Of a stretch of DNA of 64,000 nt, positions 1 to 9,505 are shown piece by piece. The notes beneath the pieces were generated by a model. The model searched no databases. It saw only the letters and a list, made by a program, of their open reading frames with translations, and had not been told where the DNA came from. Position numbers and translations under genes: made by a program. The DNA is from Bacteroidales bacterium. Its GTDB lineage: Bacteria; Bacteroidota; Bacteroidia; Bacteroidales; JACABE01. Within the stretch, counting starts at the first letter, position 1. Each line of letters opens with the position of its first letter. The stretch covers positions 1 to 64,000 of the forward strand of contig JAHEYQ010000009.1 of NCBI GenBank assembly GCA_023251515.1. The letters run 5' to 3'.

Positions 1-116
1 ATCAAATATATTTTTTTTGCTCTATCCCCCTACAGGAAATTTTAATTATCAATAAGCTCCAATCAAGGTGTTTAACTGATTTTTAACTCTTTCTCGCTTT
101 TCTTATGCAACTTGGG

Positions 117-872
117 TTAAGAATCAACGAATACACTTTCTTTGATATTAACCGGTACATAAGCCATAACATCCATACTATTTTGATAGAATTTTGTATA
201 ACTCAGTTTTTCTGGTGCCCATGTTTGTGAGATTAAATTTATTTCAGAAAAGAAACCATAGCATTTATCGGTTTTAATATTAATTCCGATACCAGCTGCA
301 AAACCGATTGAAATTCCACCTGTCATATCAAACTCAGACTCCTGAACTACTTCTGTATTATTTTGATCCCTGAAATCAAAATTCTCTTCTACATGAATCT
401 TGGTGCCCACTCCGATAACAAGACCAGCTTTCATATACGGACAGATTAAATCATTTTCTAAAGTGAACCGTATAGTTGGCAAAAATCTCAACATTTGTGA
501 TTGATACTTTTGTGAATAATCATTATCAAATGATGAGAATTTTTCATAATATTTATCTTCAAAGACATTACTCTTTATATAATTGATATTAAGCTCTAAA
601 CAGATACTTTTTGAAGGCATATAGCCAACTGTACCTCCATATTGAAAACCTTTCCCAAATGAAACATTTTCAGAAATATTCCTTTTAATTCCTGTAATTT
701 GGGTTCCTGTAGTGGTTGCAGAATAAACATCTGTATTATCTGTCATCTGAAAATTAGTAGATGCAGTATAATTATTCCCAACTCCAAAATTAAAATAAAA
801 CTTTTGAGAATAGGTATTTGTAAATGAAAAACTTATTGTAATAAGAATAAGGAAATTTAAAAATCTTTTCAT
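117..872 (-). CDS. Outer-membrane beta-barrel protein, secreted
   Basis: Predicted 251-residue exported protein. I start it at 872 because the sequence from there is a standard signal peptide (MKRF, hydrophobic core, cleavage after YSQ). The reading frame stays open 12 codons further upstream, but that extension would bury the signal. After cleavage the protein shows alternating hydrophobic/aromatic beta strands with Gly-rich turns (GGTVGYMPSK, GGISIGFAAGIGINI), as in small OmpA/OmpW-like porin-fold barrels of Bacteroidota. The last strand ends in Ser rather than the common terminal Phe. No catalytic motif is visible. It stands alone on the minus strand with a good promoter at 906-938. The barrel call is from pattern; the specific function is unknown. 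Confidence 0.75.
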   Translation of the reverse strand: MKRFLNFLILITISFSFTNTYSQKFYFNFGVGNNYTASTNFQMTDNTDVYSATTTGTQITGIKRNISENVSFGKGFQYGGTVGYMPSKSICLELNINYIKSNVFEDKYYEKFSSFDNDYSQKYQSQMLRFLPTIRFTLENDLICPYMKAGLVIGVGTKIHVEENFDFRDQNNTEVVQESEFDMTGGISIGFAAGIGINIKTDKCYGFFSEINLISQTWAPEKLSYTKFYQNSMDVMAYVPVNIKESVFVDS

Positions 873-905
873 GTGTATCTTTTTTTTAAAAGTTTGATTC
901 ACCTG

Positions 906-938
906 CAAAAATAATATTTAATAATGAAATATGACAAA
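906..938 (-). promoter_or_regulatory. Bacteroidota-type promoter for the barrel gene
   Basis: On the minus strand TTTG (938-935) is followed after 21 bp by TATTTTTG (913-906). This matches the phylum consensus TTTG-N19-21-TAnnTTTG. A start site near 900 would give a leader of about 28 nt before the ATG at 872, which supports the shortened start. Confidence 0.6.
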
Positions 939-1068
939 AACACAACAAAATTGATAAAAAACTTAACAAATGTTGCAAATCACAAGCACATCACCACAAA
1001 GCACTAAATCACATATAATTAACAAAATACAACAAATAATTTTACAAACTAAACTCAATAGTAATTAT

Positions 1069-2154
1069 CTAAATTCTGGTTTCAATAAATGAAAATTTAT
1101 TTTTTAAACTCAAAATATGTTTTTCAACAAAATTATAAGAAAGAATAGAGATAATTATTGTAAAAAATAATGAAACAAGCCCGATAATTATCACATTTGA
1201 TTCTTGACTTATACTCTCCGGAAATATCTTTTCAACAATAGCTTTCATTAAAATAAGTATCATCGGATGATATAAATACATACCATACGTATATTTACCA
1301 AGTTTAGAAAAAACAGAAACTTTATTACTTTTATCATCATTCACTAGAAATAATACTAGTAAAATATAAACAATTGGTAACCCTATGTATGAAATATAAT
1401 AAACATTTACATAAAAATTCGAAAAAACAAGCAATATCAATCCTATCAGAATAATCAGAAAATGCATATTTCTTTTCATTAAAAAAAATCCAGAAAAAAA
1501 ACTATTATATTTGGTATATAAAATTGCGCCAATACATCCTGTCATTAAAAATCTGATATTGCCAAAAGTATGATAATAAGAATACATATAAGGAGTTTTA
1601 ACTACAAATATTAGCGAAAATACAAACAAAACAAAAGAAACTAAAAGTAATAAGTTCTTATTTCTGAAAAGAATAAAAATTAATGGCCAAAAAAGATAAA
1701 ATTGTTCTTCTATTGCAACACTCCATGCAATTGCTACATTTGGTGCTTCATTGTAAACATTAAAATTATTTAAGAACAGCAAATTTAATGGCAAATTTCC
1801 ATTAAAATGGAAAAATTCAAAACAAATTGGCAATAAAAAAATACCGATAATTACAATGAAATAATATAGAGGCCAAATTCTCAATATACGCCTGATATAA
1901 AAATATTTAACATTTATTTTTCCTCTATAATTCTCTTCCTTTATCATTAAAAAAGTAATTAGAAAACCACTAATTACAAAAAAAACATGCACCCCTACTC
2001 CGCCTGTTAAAACAAAAGTTTTTACCAAAGTTTTAAGTACAGGATTTTCTGTGAAATTTATAAAATAATCAGAAAACGCATGTTGCCAGAATACTAAAAA
2101 GAATGCAAAAAACCTCAAAGTATCTAGCTTTCTAAAATACAATCTACTTTCCAT
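1069..2154 (-). CDS. Acyltransferase family 3 membrane protein (OafA/YrhL-like)
   Basis: A 361-residue integral membrane protein of the acyltransferase-3 family, which transfers acetyl or other acyl groups onto glycans of the envelope. The family signature is at the N-terminus: Arg14 in LDTLRFFAF and His25 in VFWQHAFSDY. It is followed by about ten hydrophobic helices and the conserved PLYYFIV and AIAWSVAIEEQFYLFWPL region. Length fits the family (350-400). No glycosyltransferase lies next to it, so the acceptor cannot be guessed; it is a single-gene unit at the left edge. Family call firm, substrate unknown. Confidence 0.85.
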   Translation of the reverse strand: MESRLYFRKLDTLRFFAFFLVFWQHAFSDYFINFTENPVLKTLVKTFVLTGGVGVHVFFVISGFLITFLMIKEENYRGKINVKYFYIRRILRIWPLYYFIVIIGIFLLPICFEFFHFNGNLPLNLLFLNNFNVYNEAPNVAIAWSVAIEEQFYLFWPLIFILFRNKNLLLLVSFVLFVFSLIFVVKTPYMYSYYHTFGNIRFLMTGCIGAILYTKYNSFFSGFFLMKRNMHFLIILIGLILLVFSNFYVNVYYISYIGLPIVYILLVLFLVNDDKSNKVSVFSKLGKYTYGMYLYHPMILILMKAIVEKIFPESISQESNVIIIGLVSLFFTIIISILSYNFVEKHILSLKNKFSFIETRI

Positions 2155-2207
2155 AAAATATAAGAATTAATTTTTTATCCCAAACTACTTAATAAAAAAA
2201 TTAATCG

Positions 2208-2227
2208 AATGCCGCACGTGCAGCATT
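2208..2227. promoter_or_regulatory. 20-bp imperfect palindrome
   Basis: AATGCCGCACGTGCAGCATT reads the same on both strands except for one symmetric pair (C/A). It is the only GC-rich spot in a 500-bp AT-rich gap, 54 bp upstream of the acyltransferase start. It could be an operator for a dimeric regulator or a small hairpin; neither is proven. Confidence 0.35.
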
Positions 2228-2630
2228 GAATTTATATTATTTATACAATTAAAATCAATAAGCACAACTTAGATAATACCACTACGTAAAGTGATTAGAT
2301 TTTTCAAACTTCCTAGTGATTATTTAAGTTAGCCTTATCAAAAAAATTTCAATACTTTTTTCAGAAACACAACAAACCAAAAAAATAATCAAGTCTTAAA
2401 AATACAATCTCTTTTTACGTTTGTAAATGGCAAAAATACTGTTATTTTTCCAAAAAAAAAATAATCTGTTTTTATAGCATATTTATTATACTTAAATACT
2501 GAATTATTCAAATCACTGCAAAATAAATAAAAATGATTTAATATTTTATTGCATCAGATATTCTGTTTAGGTCTAATAAATGATTTTGTTTTTAACGCTT
2601 CCGGGCTAATAAAAAATCAGAAAGTTTTTC

Positions 2631-2638
2631 TACCTTTG
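2631..2638 (+). promoter_or_regulatory. -7 box upstream of the vWA/parC operon
   Basis: TACCTTTG fits the Bacteroidota -7 consensus TAnnTTTG exactly and lies 26 nt before the ATG at 2665. I see no clear TTTG at the -33 spacing. Confidence 0.5.
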
Positions 2639-2664
2639 CACACTAAAAAAACGCTGTTAAATAA

Positions 2665-4710
2665 ATGCTTTTTACAAATCCATATTTTCTCTTCGGGCTT
2701 TTTGCAATAGCAATACCTATTGTAATTCATCTATTTAACTTCCGAAAATTTAAAAAGATTTATTTTTCTGACACCAGTTTTCTGGAAGAACTAAAAGTTC
2801 AGACTCAGAAATATTCGCGTTTAAAGCATCTTTTAATTCTTAGTTTGCGAATTCTTGCCATTACCGCACTTGTATTTGCTTTTGCTCAACCATTTTTGCC
2901 AACAAAAGGAGCTCAAAAAACAATAAAAGGGAAAAATGCAGTAAGTATTTTTATCGACAATTCGTTTAGTATGCAATCGGTTACAGACCAAACCCGCTTA
3001 CTGGATCTGGCAAAAAACAAAGCAAAAGAAATTATTGGTGCATACTCAAATTCAGATGAATTCCAGCTACTCACTCACGATTTCGATGGCAAACATCAGC
3101 ATCTTTTCAGCAAAGACGAATTCTTAAAATTACTTGATGAAATAGATATTACAGCAAGTGTAAGAAAATTGCCCGAAATCATCAAACGTCAGCAAGATGC
3201 ACTGTCATTATCGCCTCAGGCAAACAAAGTTATTTATATCATCAGCGATTTTCAGAAAAGTATCAGCAATTTCGAAAACATCAAATCAGATTCTAGTTTC
3301 TCTGCATTTCTGATTCCACTTATTCCGCAGAAAAACAACAATCTGTTTATCGACAGCTGTTGGTTCGATTCGCCTGTACTTCAACTAAACAAAACCGTAA
3401 AGTTAAATGTAAAAATCACAAACTCATCAGAAACTGCATTCGAAAAAGTTCCTGTAAAATTAATGATTAATGGCAAACAAAGAGCGGTTGCAAGCATTGA
3501 TATTAAAGAAAAGGAAGATCAAACCATCAAACTTTCTTACAATATTACCGAAAACGGAATCCAGAACGGAGTAATTGAAATAACAGATTACCCAATAGTA
3601 TATGACGACAAATATTACTTTTCGTACAATGTTGCGGTTAACATACCCATACTGATAATTAATGGAAATGAAGAAAGTCAATACCTTAGCAAACTTTACA
3701 AACTCGATTCTGTTTTTAGTGTAAGCAATTACAATGAAAAAAATATCGATTTTTCGGCATTCAACAATAAGGATTTTATCATTTTAAATGGATTGAAATC
3801 TATTTCCAGCGGATTAACTCAGGAACTTAAAAAGTTTACCATTAACGGTGGAAGCCTCGCTATTTTCCCTGCTTCCAACATCGATTTTGAATCTTACAAA
3901 TTGCTTTCAACCACATTAAATATTGATACTTACGAACAAAAAGACTCAACAGATACCAAAGTTGAAGAACTAAATTTGCAAAATCCGATTTACGGAGATG
4001 TATTTGAAAAAATACCCGAAAACATTGATTTGCCATCTGTGTTTTCATTTTACACTTTCAATAAAAATCAACTTAGCCGCAAAGATTTTCTGCTGAAAAT
4101 GCTTAATGGAAAAGATTTTTTAACATCCACAAAATCAGGAAAAGGTATTATATATCAATCATCTGTACCACTCGAAACAAACTGGAGCAATTTTCCGCGA
4201 CATGCTATTTTTGTCCCCACTTTATTTAATATGGCAATGCAAAGCCAACAAAGCTACAAACTTTCATATACCATTGGAAACGATGAACCCATCAGGATTA
4301 AAAACATCAACTTAAATGGAGAAGAAACCATGTTGCTAAAAGGAGAACAAAAAGGTTTTGAAATTATTCCCGAGCACAAAAACATCGACAACCAAATCGA
4401 TATTTCATTTCACAATCAAATAAAACAAGCCGGAAATTATCATCTTTATAAAGGAAATCAGCAAATTACTGACATTTCTTTTAATTACGACCGTAATGAA
4501 TCCCGACTTGAATTTTATACTTCAGACGAAATCCAAAAAATTATAAAAGACAATTTATTAAGCAATTACAAACTTATTGAAACAAAGAACAAAAATTTAG
4601 GAGAACTAATAAAAGAAATCAATCAGGGTATAAAACTCTGGAAACTATTTATCATTTTAGCATTAGGATTTCTTTTAGCAGAAGCAATAATCATACGGTT
4701 TTGGAGGTAG
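2665..4710 (+). CDS. BatA-domain / von Willebrand factor A membrane protein
   Basis: A 681-residue inner-membrane protein. The first 90 residues are a BatA-type N-terminus with two membrane helices (PYFLFGLFAIAIPIVIHLF; HLLILSLRILAITALVFAF). A vWA domain follows, with the MIDAS motif DNSFS near residue 97. The middle is beta-rich; residues about 365-395 (FIILNGL ... NGGSLAIFPAS) resemble the class I glutamine amidotransferase-like fold seen in related proteins. One helix near the C-terminus (LFIILALGFLLAEAIIIRFW) re-anchors it. Relatives sit near aerotolerance (Bat) operons, but no batB-E genes are present here. It ends 6 bp before parC, so the two are very likely co-transcribed. Exact role unknown. 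Confidence 0.85.
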   Translation: MLFTNPYFLFGLFAIAIPIVIHLFNFRKFKKIYFSDTSFLEELKVQTQKYSRLKHLLILSLRILAITALVFAFAQPFLPTKGAQKTIKGKNAVSIFIDNSFSMQSVTDQTRLLDLAKNKAKEIIGAYSNSDEFQLLTHDFDGKHQHLFSKDEFLKLLDEIDITASVRKLPEIIKRQQDALSLSPQANKVIYIISDFQKSISNFENIKSDSSFSAFLIPLIPQKNNNLFIDSCWFDSPVLQLNKTVKLNVKITNSSETAFEKVPVKLMINGKQRAVASIDIKEKEDQTIKLSYNITENGIQNGVIEITDYPIVYDDKYYFSYNVAVNIPILIINGNEESQYLSKLYKLDSVFSVSNYNEKNIDFSAFNNKDFIILNGLKSISSGLTQELKKFTINGGSLAIFPASNIDFESYKLLSTTLNIDTYEQKDSTDTKVEELNLQNPIYGDVFEKIPENIDLPSVFSFYTFNKNQLSRKDFLLKMLNGKDFLTSTKSGKGIIYQSSVPLETNWSNFPRHAIFVPTLFNMAMQSQQSYKLSYTIGNDEPIRIKNINLNGEETMLLKGEQKGFEIIPEHKNIDNQIDISFHNQIKQAGNYHLYKGNQQITDISFNYDRNESRLEFYTSDEIQKIIKDNLLSNYKLIETKNKNLGELIKEINQGIKLWKLFIILALGFLLAEAIIIRFWR

Positions 4711-4716
4711 AAAACA

Positions 4717-7365
4717 ATGGAAGAAAATACAGAAATAAATGAAAGCGGTTTTGTAAACGACGATTCCAATAAAGAAATCCGTAAAACCATGCATTTGTCG
4801 GGAATGTATAAAGACTGGTTTCTCGATTATGCATCTTATGTTATTCTCGAACGTGCGGTACCTGAAATTATAGACGGATTAAAACCTGTTCAGCGCCGTA
4901 TTTTGCATGCAATGAAAGAATTGGATGACGGAAGATACAACAAGGTTGCAAACATTATCGGTCATACAATGAAATACCATCCACATGGCGATGCATCAAT
5001 CGGCGATGCATTGGTTCAGTTGGGTCAAAAAGATTTACTAATTGATTGTCAGGGAAACTGGGGAAATGTTCACACCGGCGACAGTGCAGCTGCTCCACGT
5101 TATATCGAAGCACGTTTATCAAAATTTGCACTTGATGTAGCATTTAATCCGAAAACTACCCGATGGAAACTATCTTATGATGGCAGAAATAAAGAACCGA
5201 TAACACTTCCTGTAAAATTTCCACTCTTATTAAATCAGGGCGTAGAAGGTATTGCTGTAGGTTTAGCTTCTAAAATCTTACCTCACAATTTCAACGAACT
5301 TATTGATGCATCTATTGCAATACTGGAAGGAAAAGATTTTGAATTACTACCCGATTTTCTGACCGGAGGAATGGCAGATGTAACCAAATACAATGATGGA
5401 TTAAGAGGAGGAAAAGTAAGAGTAAGAGCTAAAATAAATCAATTAGACAAAAAAACACTGGTAATTACCGAATTACCTTTTGGAGTTAATACAACATCTC
5501 TGATTGATTCTATAATAGTTGCCAATGACAAAGGCAAAATAAAAATCAGAAAAATTGATGACAATACCGCACGAGATGTAGAAATACTTATACATCTCGC
5601 TCCCGGAATTTCGCCTGACACAACCATAGATGCTCTTTATGCCTTCACCAATTGCGAAGTATCCATTTCTCCCAATTGCTGTATTATCGACGAAGGAAGA
5701 CCAAAGTTTATTGGTGTAAAAGAAATTTTAAAAATATCTACAAAAAATACAGTTGCTTTATTAAAACTCGAATTAGAAATCGAGAAAGCAGAACTGCTTG
5801 AACAATGGCATTTTGTATCTCTTGAACGCATCTTTATTGAAAAAGAAGTGTACGAAGTCATGAAAAAATGCAAAACAGATGCAGAAATCAACGAAGCAAT
5901 TGATTTGGGTTTAAAACCATACACACAAAATCTGGTTAGAGCTGTTACGCTTGAAGATATATTAAGACTCCGAAAAATACCTATCGACAGAATATCAAAA
6001 TATAACTCCGATAAGGCTAATGATGTATTAAAAGCTATAGAGGATGATATTAAGCAGGTTGAGTATGATTTGGCTCATATTATTGATTATGCCATTGCAT
6101 ATTTCCAAAGAATACAAAAAAAATACGGCAAAGGAAGAGAACGCAAAACAGAACTTCGTAATTTTGAAGTAATTGAAGCTACTATGGTAGCTGTCGCTAA
6201 CGAAAAACTTTACGTAAACAAAGCCGAAGGCTTTGCCGGAACCAGCCTGAAAAAAGATGAATATATTGGTGATTGCTCTGATATTGATGATATTATTGTT
6301 TTCAGAAACGATGGAACTTTTATAGTTACCAAAGTTGCCGAAAAAGTTTTTGTTGGCGAAAACATTGAACATATTGCAGTATTCCGTAAAAATGACGAAA
6401 GAACCATTTACAATCTGGTTTATCAGGATGGAACTCACGGAAGTGCTTATATTAAACGATTTGCTGTTGTAGGCATTACCCGCGACAAAGAATACGATTT
6501 AACCAAAGGAAGCAAAGGAACTAAAGTCCTCTACTTTACAGCAAACCCTAACGGAGAGGCAGAAGTAGTTAAAATACAGCTTAAACCAAAACCAAAACTC
6601 AAAAAAACCAGTTTCGATTTTGATTTCAGCGAAATAGCTATAAAAGGACGAAGTTCAATGGGTAATATCTTAACAAAACATCTGGTTAAGAAAATACTTA
6701 AAAAAGACGATGGAGTTTCAACTTTGGGAGCCAGAAATATTTGGTATGACGAAACGGTAATGAGATTAAATACCGAAAGTCGTGGTTTGTATTTGGGTGC
6801 ATTTAAAGCAAACGACAAAATACTTACCATCATGAAATCGGGAAGTTACAGACTTTTGAATTTCGATTTAAGCAATCATTTTGAAGAAGATATGCTGATA
6901 ATTGAAAAATATAATCCTGAAAAAATTATTTCATTAATTTACTATGATGGAGAAATTCAGAAAGCCTATATTAAACGATTTCAGATAGAAGAAACAGACA
7001 AAAAACAAGATTTCCTTGGCGAACATCCTGACTCCTTTGTTTATGCCATCACAAACGATTATCTACCTCAGGCAGAAGTAATTTATGATGATATTAAAAA
7101 CGGAAAACATTACGATAATGAAATTGTTCTTTTAGCCGATTTTATTGCAGTTAAAGGATTCAAAGCCAGAGGAAAAAGATTATCAAACTATACAGTAAAA
7201 GAAATAATCATGCTGGAACCCTTACCATATGAAAATGAAAATACTGTTGAATTATCTACTGAAATCGAAGAAATTTCAACTCCTGATCCTTTTGAAGACT
7301 TCGGGAAAATTGCCGAAAGAGATAATGGTTCGGATGATGAACCTATTCAAATGACTTTGTTTTAG
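4717..7365 (+). CDS. parC: DNA topoisomerase IV subunit A (ParC, Bacteroidota type)
   Basis: An 882-residue type IIA topoisomerase subunit that cleaves and religates DNA for decatenation with ParE. The breakage-reunion domain starts with YASYVILERAVPEIIDGLKP. The catalytic tyrosine is Tyr129 in APRYIEARLSK, and the quinolone-determining segment HPHGDASIGDALVQLGQ precedes it. The C-terminal half has beta-pinwheel-like repeats (GTHGSAYIKRF, EIQKAYIKRF). Length and N-terminus (LSGMYKDWFLDYASYV) match Bacteroidota ParC rather than GyrA. An acidic tail ends in QMTLF. It starts 6 bp after the vWA gene. parE is not in the window. Confidence 0.93.
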   Translation: MEENTEINESGFVNDDSNKEIRKTMHLSGMYKDWFLDYASYVILERAVPEIIDGLKPVQRRILHAMKELDDGRYNKVANIIGHTMKYHPHGDASIGDALVQLGQKDLLIDCQGNWGNVHTGDSAAAPRYIEARLSKFALDVAFNPKTTRWKLSYDGRNKEPITLPVKFPLLLNQGVEGIAVGLASKILPHNFNELIDASIAILEGKDFELLPDFLTGGMADVTKYNDGLRGGKVRVRAKINQLDKKTLVITELPFGVNTTSLIDSIIVANDKGKIKIRKIDDNTARDVEILIHLAPGISPDTTIDALYAFTNCEVSISPNCCIIDEGRPKFIGVKEILKISTKNTVALLKLELEIEKAELLEQWHFVSLERIFIEKEVYEVMKKCKTDAEINEAIDLGLKPYTQNLVRAVTLEDILRLRKIPIDRISKYNSDKANDVLKAIEDDIKQVEYDLAHIIDYAIAYFQRIQKKYGKGRERKTELRNFEVIEATMVAVANEKLYVNKAEGFAGTSLKKDEYIGDCSDIDDIIVFRNDGTFIVTKVAEKVFVGENIEHIAVFRKNDERTIYNLVYQDGTHGSAYIKRFAVVGITRDKEYDLTKGSKGTKVLYFTANPNGEAEVVKIQLKPKPKLKKTSFDFDFSEIAIKGRSSMGNILTKHLVKKILKKDDGVSTLGARNIWYDETVMRLNTESRGLYLGAFKANDKILTIMKSGSYRLLNFDLSNHFEEDMLIIEKYNPEKIISLIYYDGEIQKAYIKRFQIEETDKKQDFLGEHPDSFVYAITNDYLPQAEVIYDDIKNGKHYDNEIVLLADFIAVKGFKARGKRLSNYTVKEIIMLEPLPYENENTVELSTEIEEISTPDPFEDFGKIAERDNGSDDEPIQMTLF

Positions 7366-7388
7366 AAAATTAATAATTATATAAATAT

Positions 7389-8594
7389 ATGACAGACAAT
7401 AAAGTATTAAAAGTAACCGATGATGTAAAATGGATTGGCATACTCGATAAGGACATTGTTACCTTTGACGTAGTAATGGAAACCAAATACGGTACAACTT
7501 ATAATTCATATTTTATTAATGCTGAGAAAAAAGCAATAGTTGAAACAACAAAAGAAAAATTCTGGGATACTTACCTTGCCAAAATAAATCAGGTATGCAA
7601 TCCTTCAGAAATCGATTACATTATCCTTAATCACACAGAACCTGATCATTCAGGAAATCTGAAAAATCTGCTAAAAATAGCTCCTAATGCTACCGTGGTT
7701 GGAAGTGGCAATGCCATCAGATATTTAAATGATTTACTTGGAGAAGAATTTCCTCATCTAATTGTTAAAGATGGAGATATATTAGGTTTGGGTAATAAAA
7801 AAATAAAATTTATCAGTGCACCAAATTTGCATTGGCCCGACTCAATGTATTCATATTTAGTTGAAGACAAAGTGCTTTTCACTTGCGATTCTTTTGGAGC
7901 ACACTACTGCGACGAAAGAATGTTCGATACAGAAGTTGACAATTGGGATGATGCTTACAAGTATTATTTTGATGTAATTATGAAACCTTATAGCCGATTT
8001 ATGCTTAAGGCAATTGAAAAAATACGTCATTTGGAAATCAACGCAATTTGTAATGGTCATGGTCCTATTCTCACCAAAACATGGAAACGTTATGTTGATT
8101 TATCTGAAGAATATGCAAAATTAGCAGTTGCATTACCCGAAGGAAACAGAGTTTTAATTGCTTATGTTTCAGCCTATCAAAACACAGAAAAAATGGCTGA
8201 AAAAATTGCAGAAGGAATCAGACAATCAGAAAATATCATTGTTGACATCTGCGATATTGAAAAAATGCCTTTAGGTGAATTAGAAGAGAAAATTGCACAT
8301 TCAAGTGGTTTAATCATTGGCTCACCTACAATTAACCAAAATATATTACCACAAGTATATACATTGTTTGCTTTAATTAATCCGCTTCGCGACAAAGGGA
8401 AACTGGCTGGTGCATTCGGATCTTACGGCTGGAGTGGCGAAGGTGCCAAAATCATTGAAAATAATATAGCTAATCTGAAATTAAATTTCTTTGGAGAAAG
8501 TTTATTTATTAAATTTTCACCTCATATTGAACAATTTAGCAAATGTATTGAATATGGTAATGCTTTCGGGAAAAATTTATTGGAAATAAAATAA
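7389..8594 (+). CDS. Flavodiiron protein (FprA-type O2/NO reductase)
   Basis: A 401-residue cytoplasmic flavodiiron protein that reduces O2 to water and/or NO to N2O in anaerobes. The metallo-beta-lactamase-like half carries all diiron ligands: His82, Glu84, Asp86 and His87 ([10 protein letters not shown]), His148 (NLHWPDS), Asp167 (FTCDSFG) and His224 (CNGHGP). The flavodoxin half starts near residue 254 ([16 protein letters not shown]) and has the FMN-binding SPTINQN and [10 protein letters not shown] segments. There is no rubredoxin extension, so an external electron donor is needed. It follows parC by 23 bp in the same direction and may share its transcript. Whether O2 or NO is the main substrate cannot be read from sequence. 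Confidence 0.93.
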   Translation: MTDNKVLKVTDDVKWIGILDKDIVTFDVVMETKYGTTYNSYFINAEKKAIVETTKEKFWDTYLAKINQVCNPSEIDYIILNHTEPDHSGNLKNLLKIAPNATVVGSGNAIRYLNDLLGEEFPHLIVKDGDILGLGNKKIKFISAPNLHWPDSMYSYLVEDKVLFTCDSFGAHYCDERMFDTEVDNWDDAYKYYFDVIMKPYSRFMLKAIEKIRHLEINAICNGHGPILTKTWKRYVDLSEEYAKLAVALPEGNRVLIAYVSAYQNTEKMAEKIAEGIRQSENIIVDICDIEKMPLGELEEKIAHSSGLIIGSPTINQNILPQVYTLFALINPLRDKGKLAGAFGSYGWSGEGAKIIENNIANLKLNFFGESLFIKFSPHIEQFSKCIEYGNAFGKNLLEIK

Positions 8595-8636
8595 TATTTC
8601 AAAATTTTCGTTACTTTTACAACAAAAATTTTAAAT

Positions 8637-9473
8637 TTGAAAAACAAGTATTCAGGAATATTTCTTTTAACAATCCTTTTGGGTTTGATTTTACAGTCAT
8701 GTAGTGTAGAACGACAACTTGCAAAAGATTTTATAAAAAACAAAAGAAATATTCCTGTTTTATTTCAATCTATTGAAAAGCTAATACTTACAAACGAAAA
8801 ACTAAAAAAAATCCAAGATTTTGATAAATTATCTATTGAAAAGCAAGATTCAATATGGAACTCCAATACCCTTTATCTTGATTCAATTAACGACATTATT
8901 TTAATTAATAAAATATATAATCAAATCCGAAACAGCCTGATAGAATTAGGTTTTATCATTTACAGCAGTGATAGTATTGAAAAATTCCAACAACTTACTC
9001 AGGAAAAATACCTGCTCAATTTAGCTCAAATTGAAGTTTCCGAAGATATTTACAACTATCGCGATCAGGAAACTTTCTTCAATAATTTAACCTATTATCA
9101 AGACCATAACCTTAACATTATCAACTTAAACTACTGGTTTGAACTAACTGATTATACAAACAATTCAACAAAAGTATTATATAATACATTTTCAACGAGC
9201 GATATTTTAAATGGTAGATTTACAATGAATCCCGATGATTATACGGTTTCTTATAATTATAAAATAAAATCTTTAAACTCTGAAGATATTTATAAACTTG
9301 CACTTACATCAGGCAAAAAAAACACTACATTACTTTATGATTATCTGATGAATACATATATCAGACAAAATATTTCACCTTATTATTTAAATCCGAAATA
9401 TTTTTCATACGATATTAACACAGGATTTCTGTATCAAAGTGAAGACGAAAAGCTTACAATTTTGGAACAATAA
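8637..9473 (+). CDS. Lipoprotein of unknown function, TTG start
   Basis: A 278-residue protein I do not recognise. It begins with a lipoprotein signal (KNKYSGIFLLTILLGLILQS then Cys), so Cys22 is the likely lipidated residue. The only start that preserves this signal is TTG at 8637; no ATG lies between the preceding stop and the lipobox. The mature part is charged, rich in Asn, Ile and Tyr, and has no known motif. The next gene is also a lipoprotein 32 bp downstream, suggesting a pair in one operon. Confidence 0.7.
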   Translation: MKNKYSGIFLLTILLGLILQSCSVERQLAKDFIKNKRNIPVLFQSIEKLILTNEKLKKIQDFDKLSIEKQDSIWNSNTLYLDSINDIILINKIYNQIRNSLIELGFIIYSSDSIEKFQQLTQEKYLLNLAQIEVSEDIYNYRDQETFFNNLTYYQDHNLNIINLNYWFELTDYTNNSTKVLYNTFSTSDILNGRFTMNPDDYTVSYNYKIKSLNSEDIYKLALTSGKKNTTLLYDYLMNTYIRQNISPYYLNPKYFSYDINTGFLYQSEDEKLTILEQ

Positions 9474-9505
9474 ACTTTTTATATTATTCAATAAATCAAA
9501 AACTT

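Larger units (their letters stand above)
2155..2664. other. 510-bp AT-rich intergenic region between divergent genes
   Basis: This gap lies between the acyltransferase gene (leftward) and the vWA gene (rightward). It holds a 20-bp imperfect palindrome at 2208-2227 (AATGCCGCACGTGCAGCATT) and a -7 box at 2631-2638. The rest is A/T-rich with many stops in all frames; I see no further gene or RNA. Confidence 0.6.
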
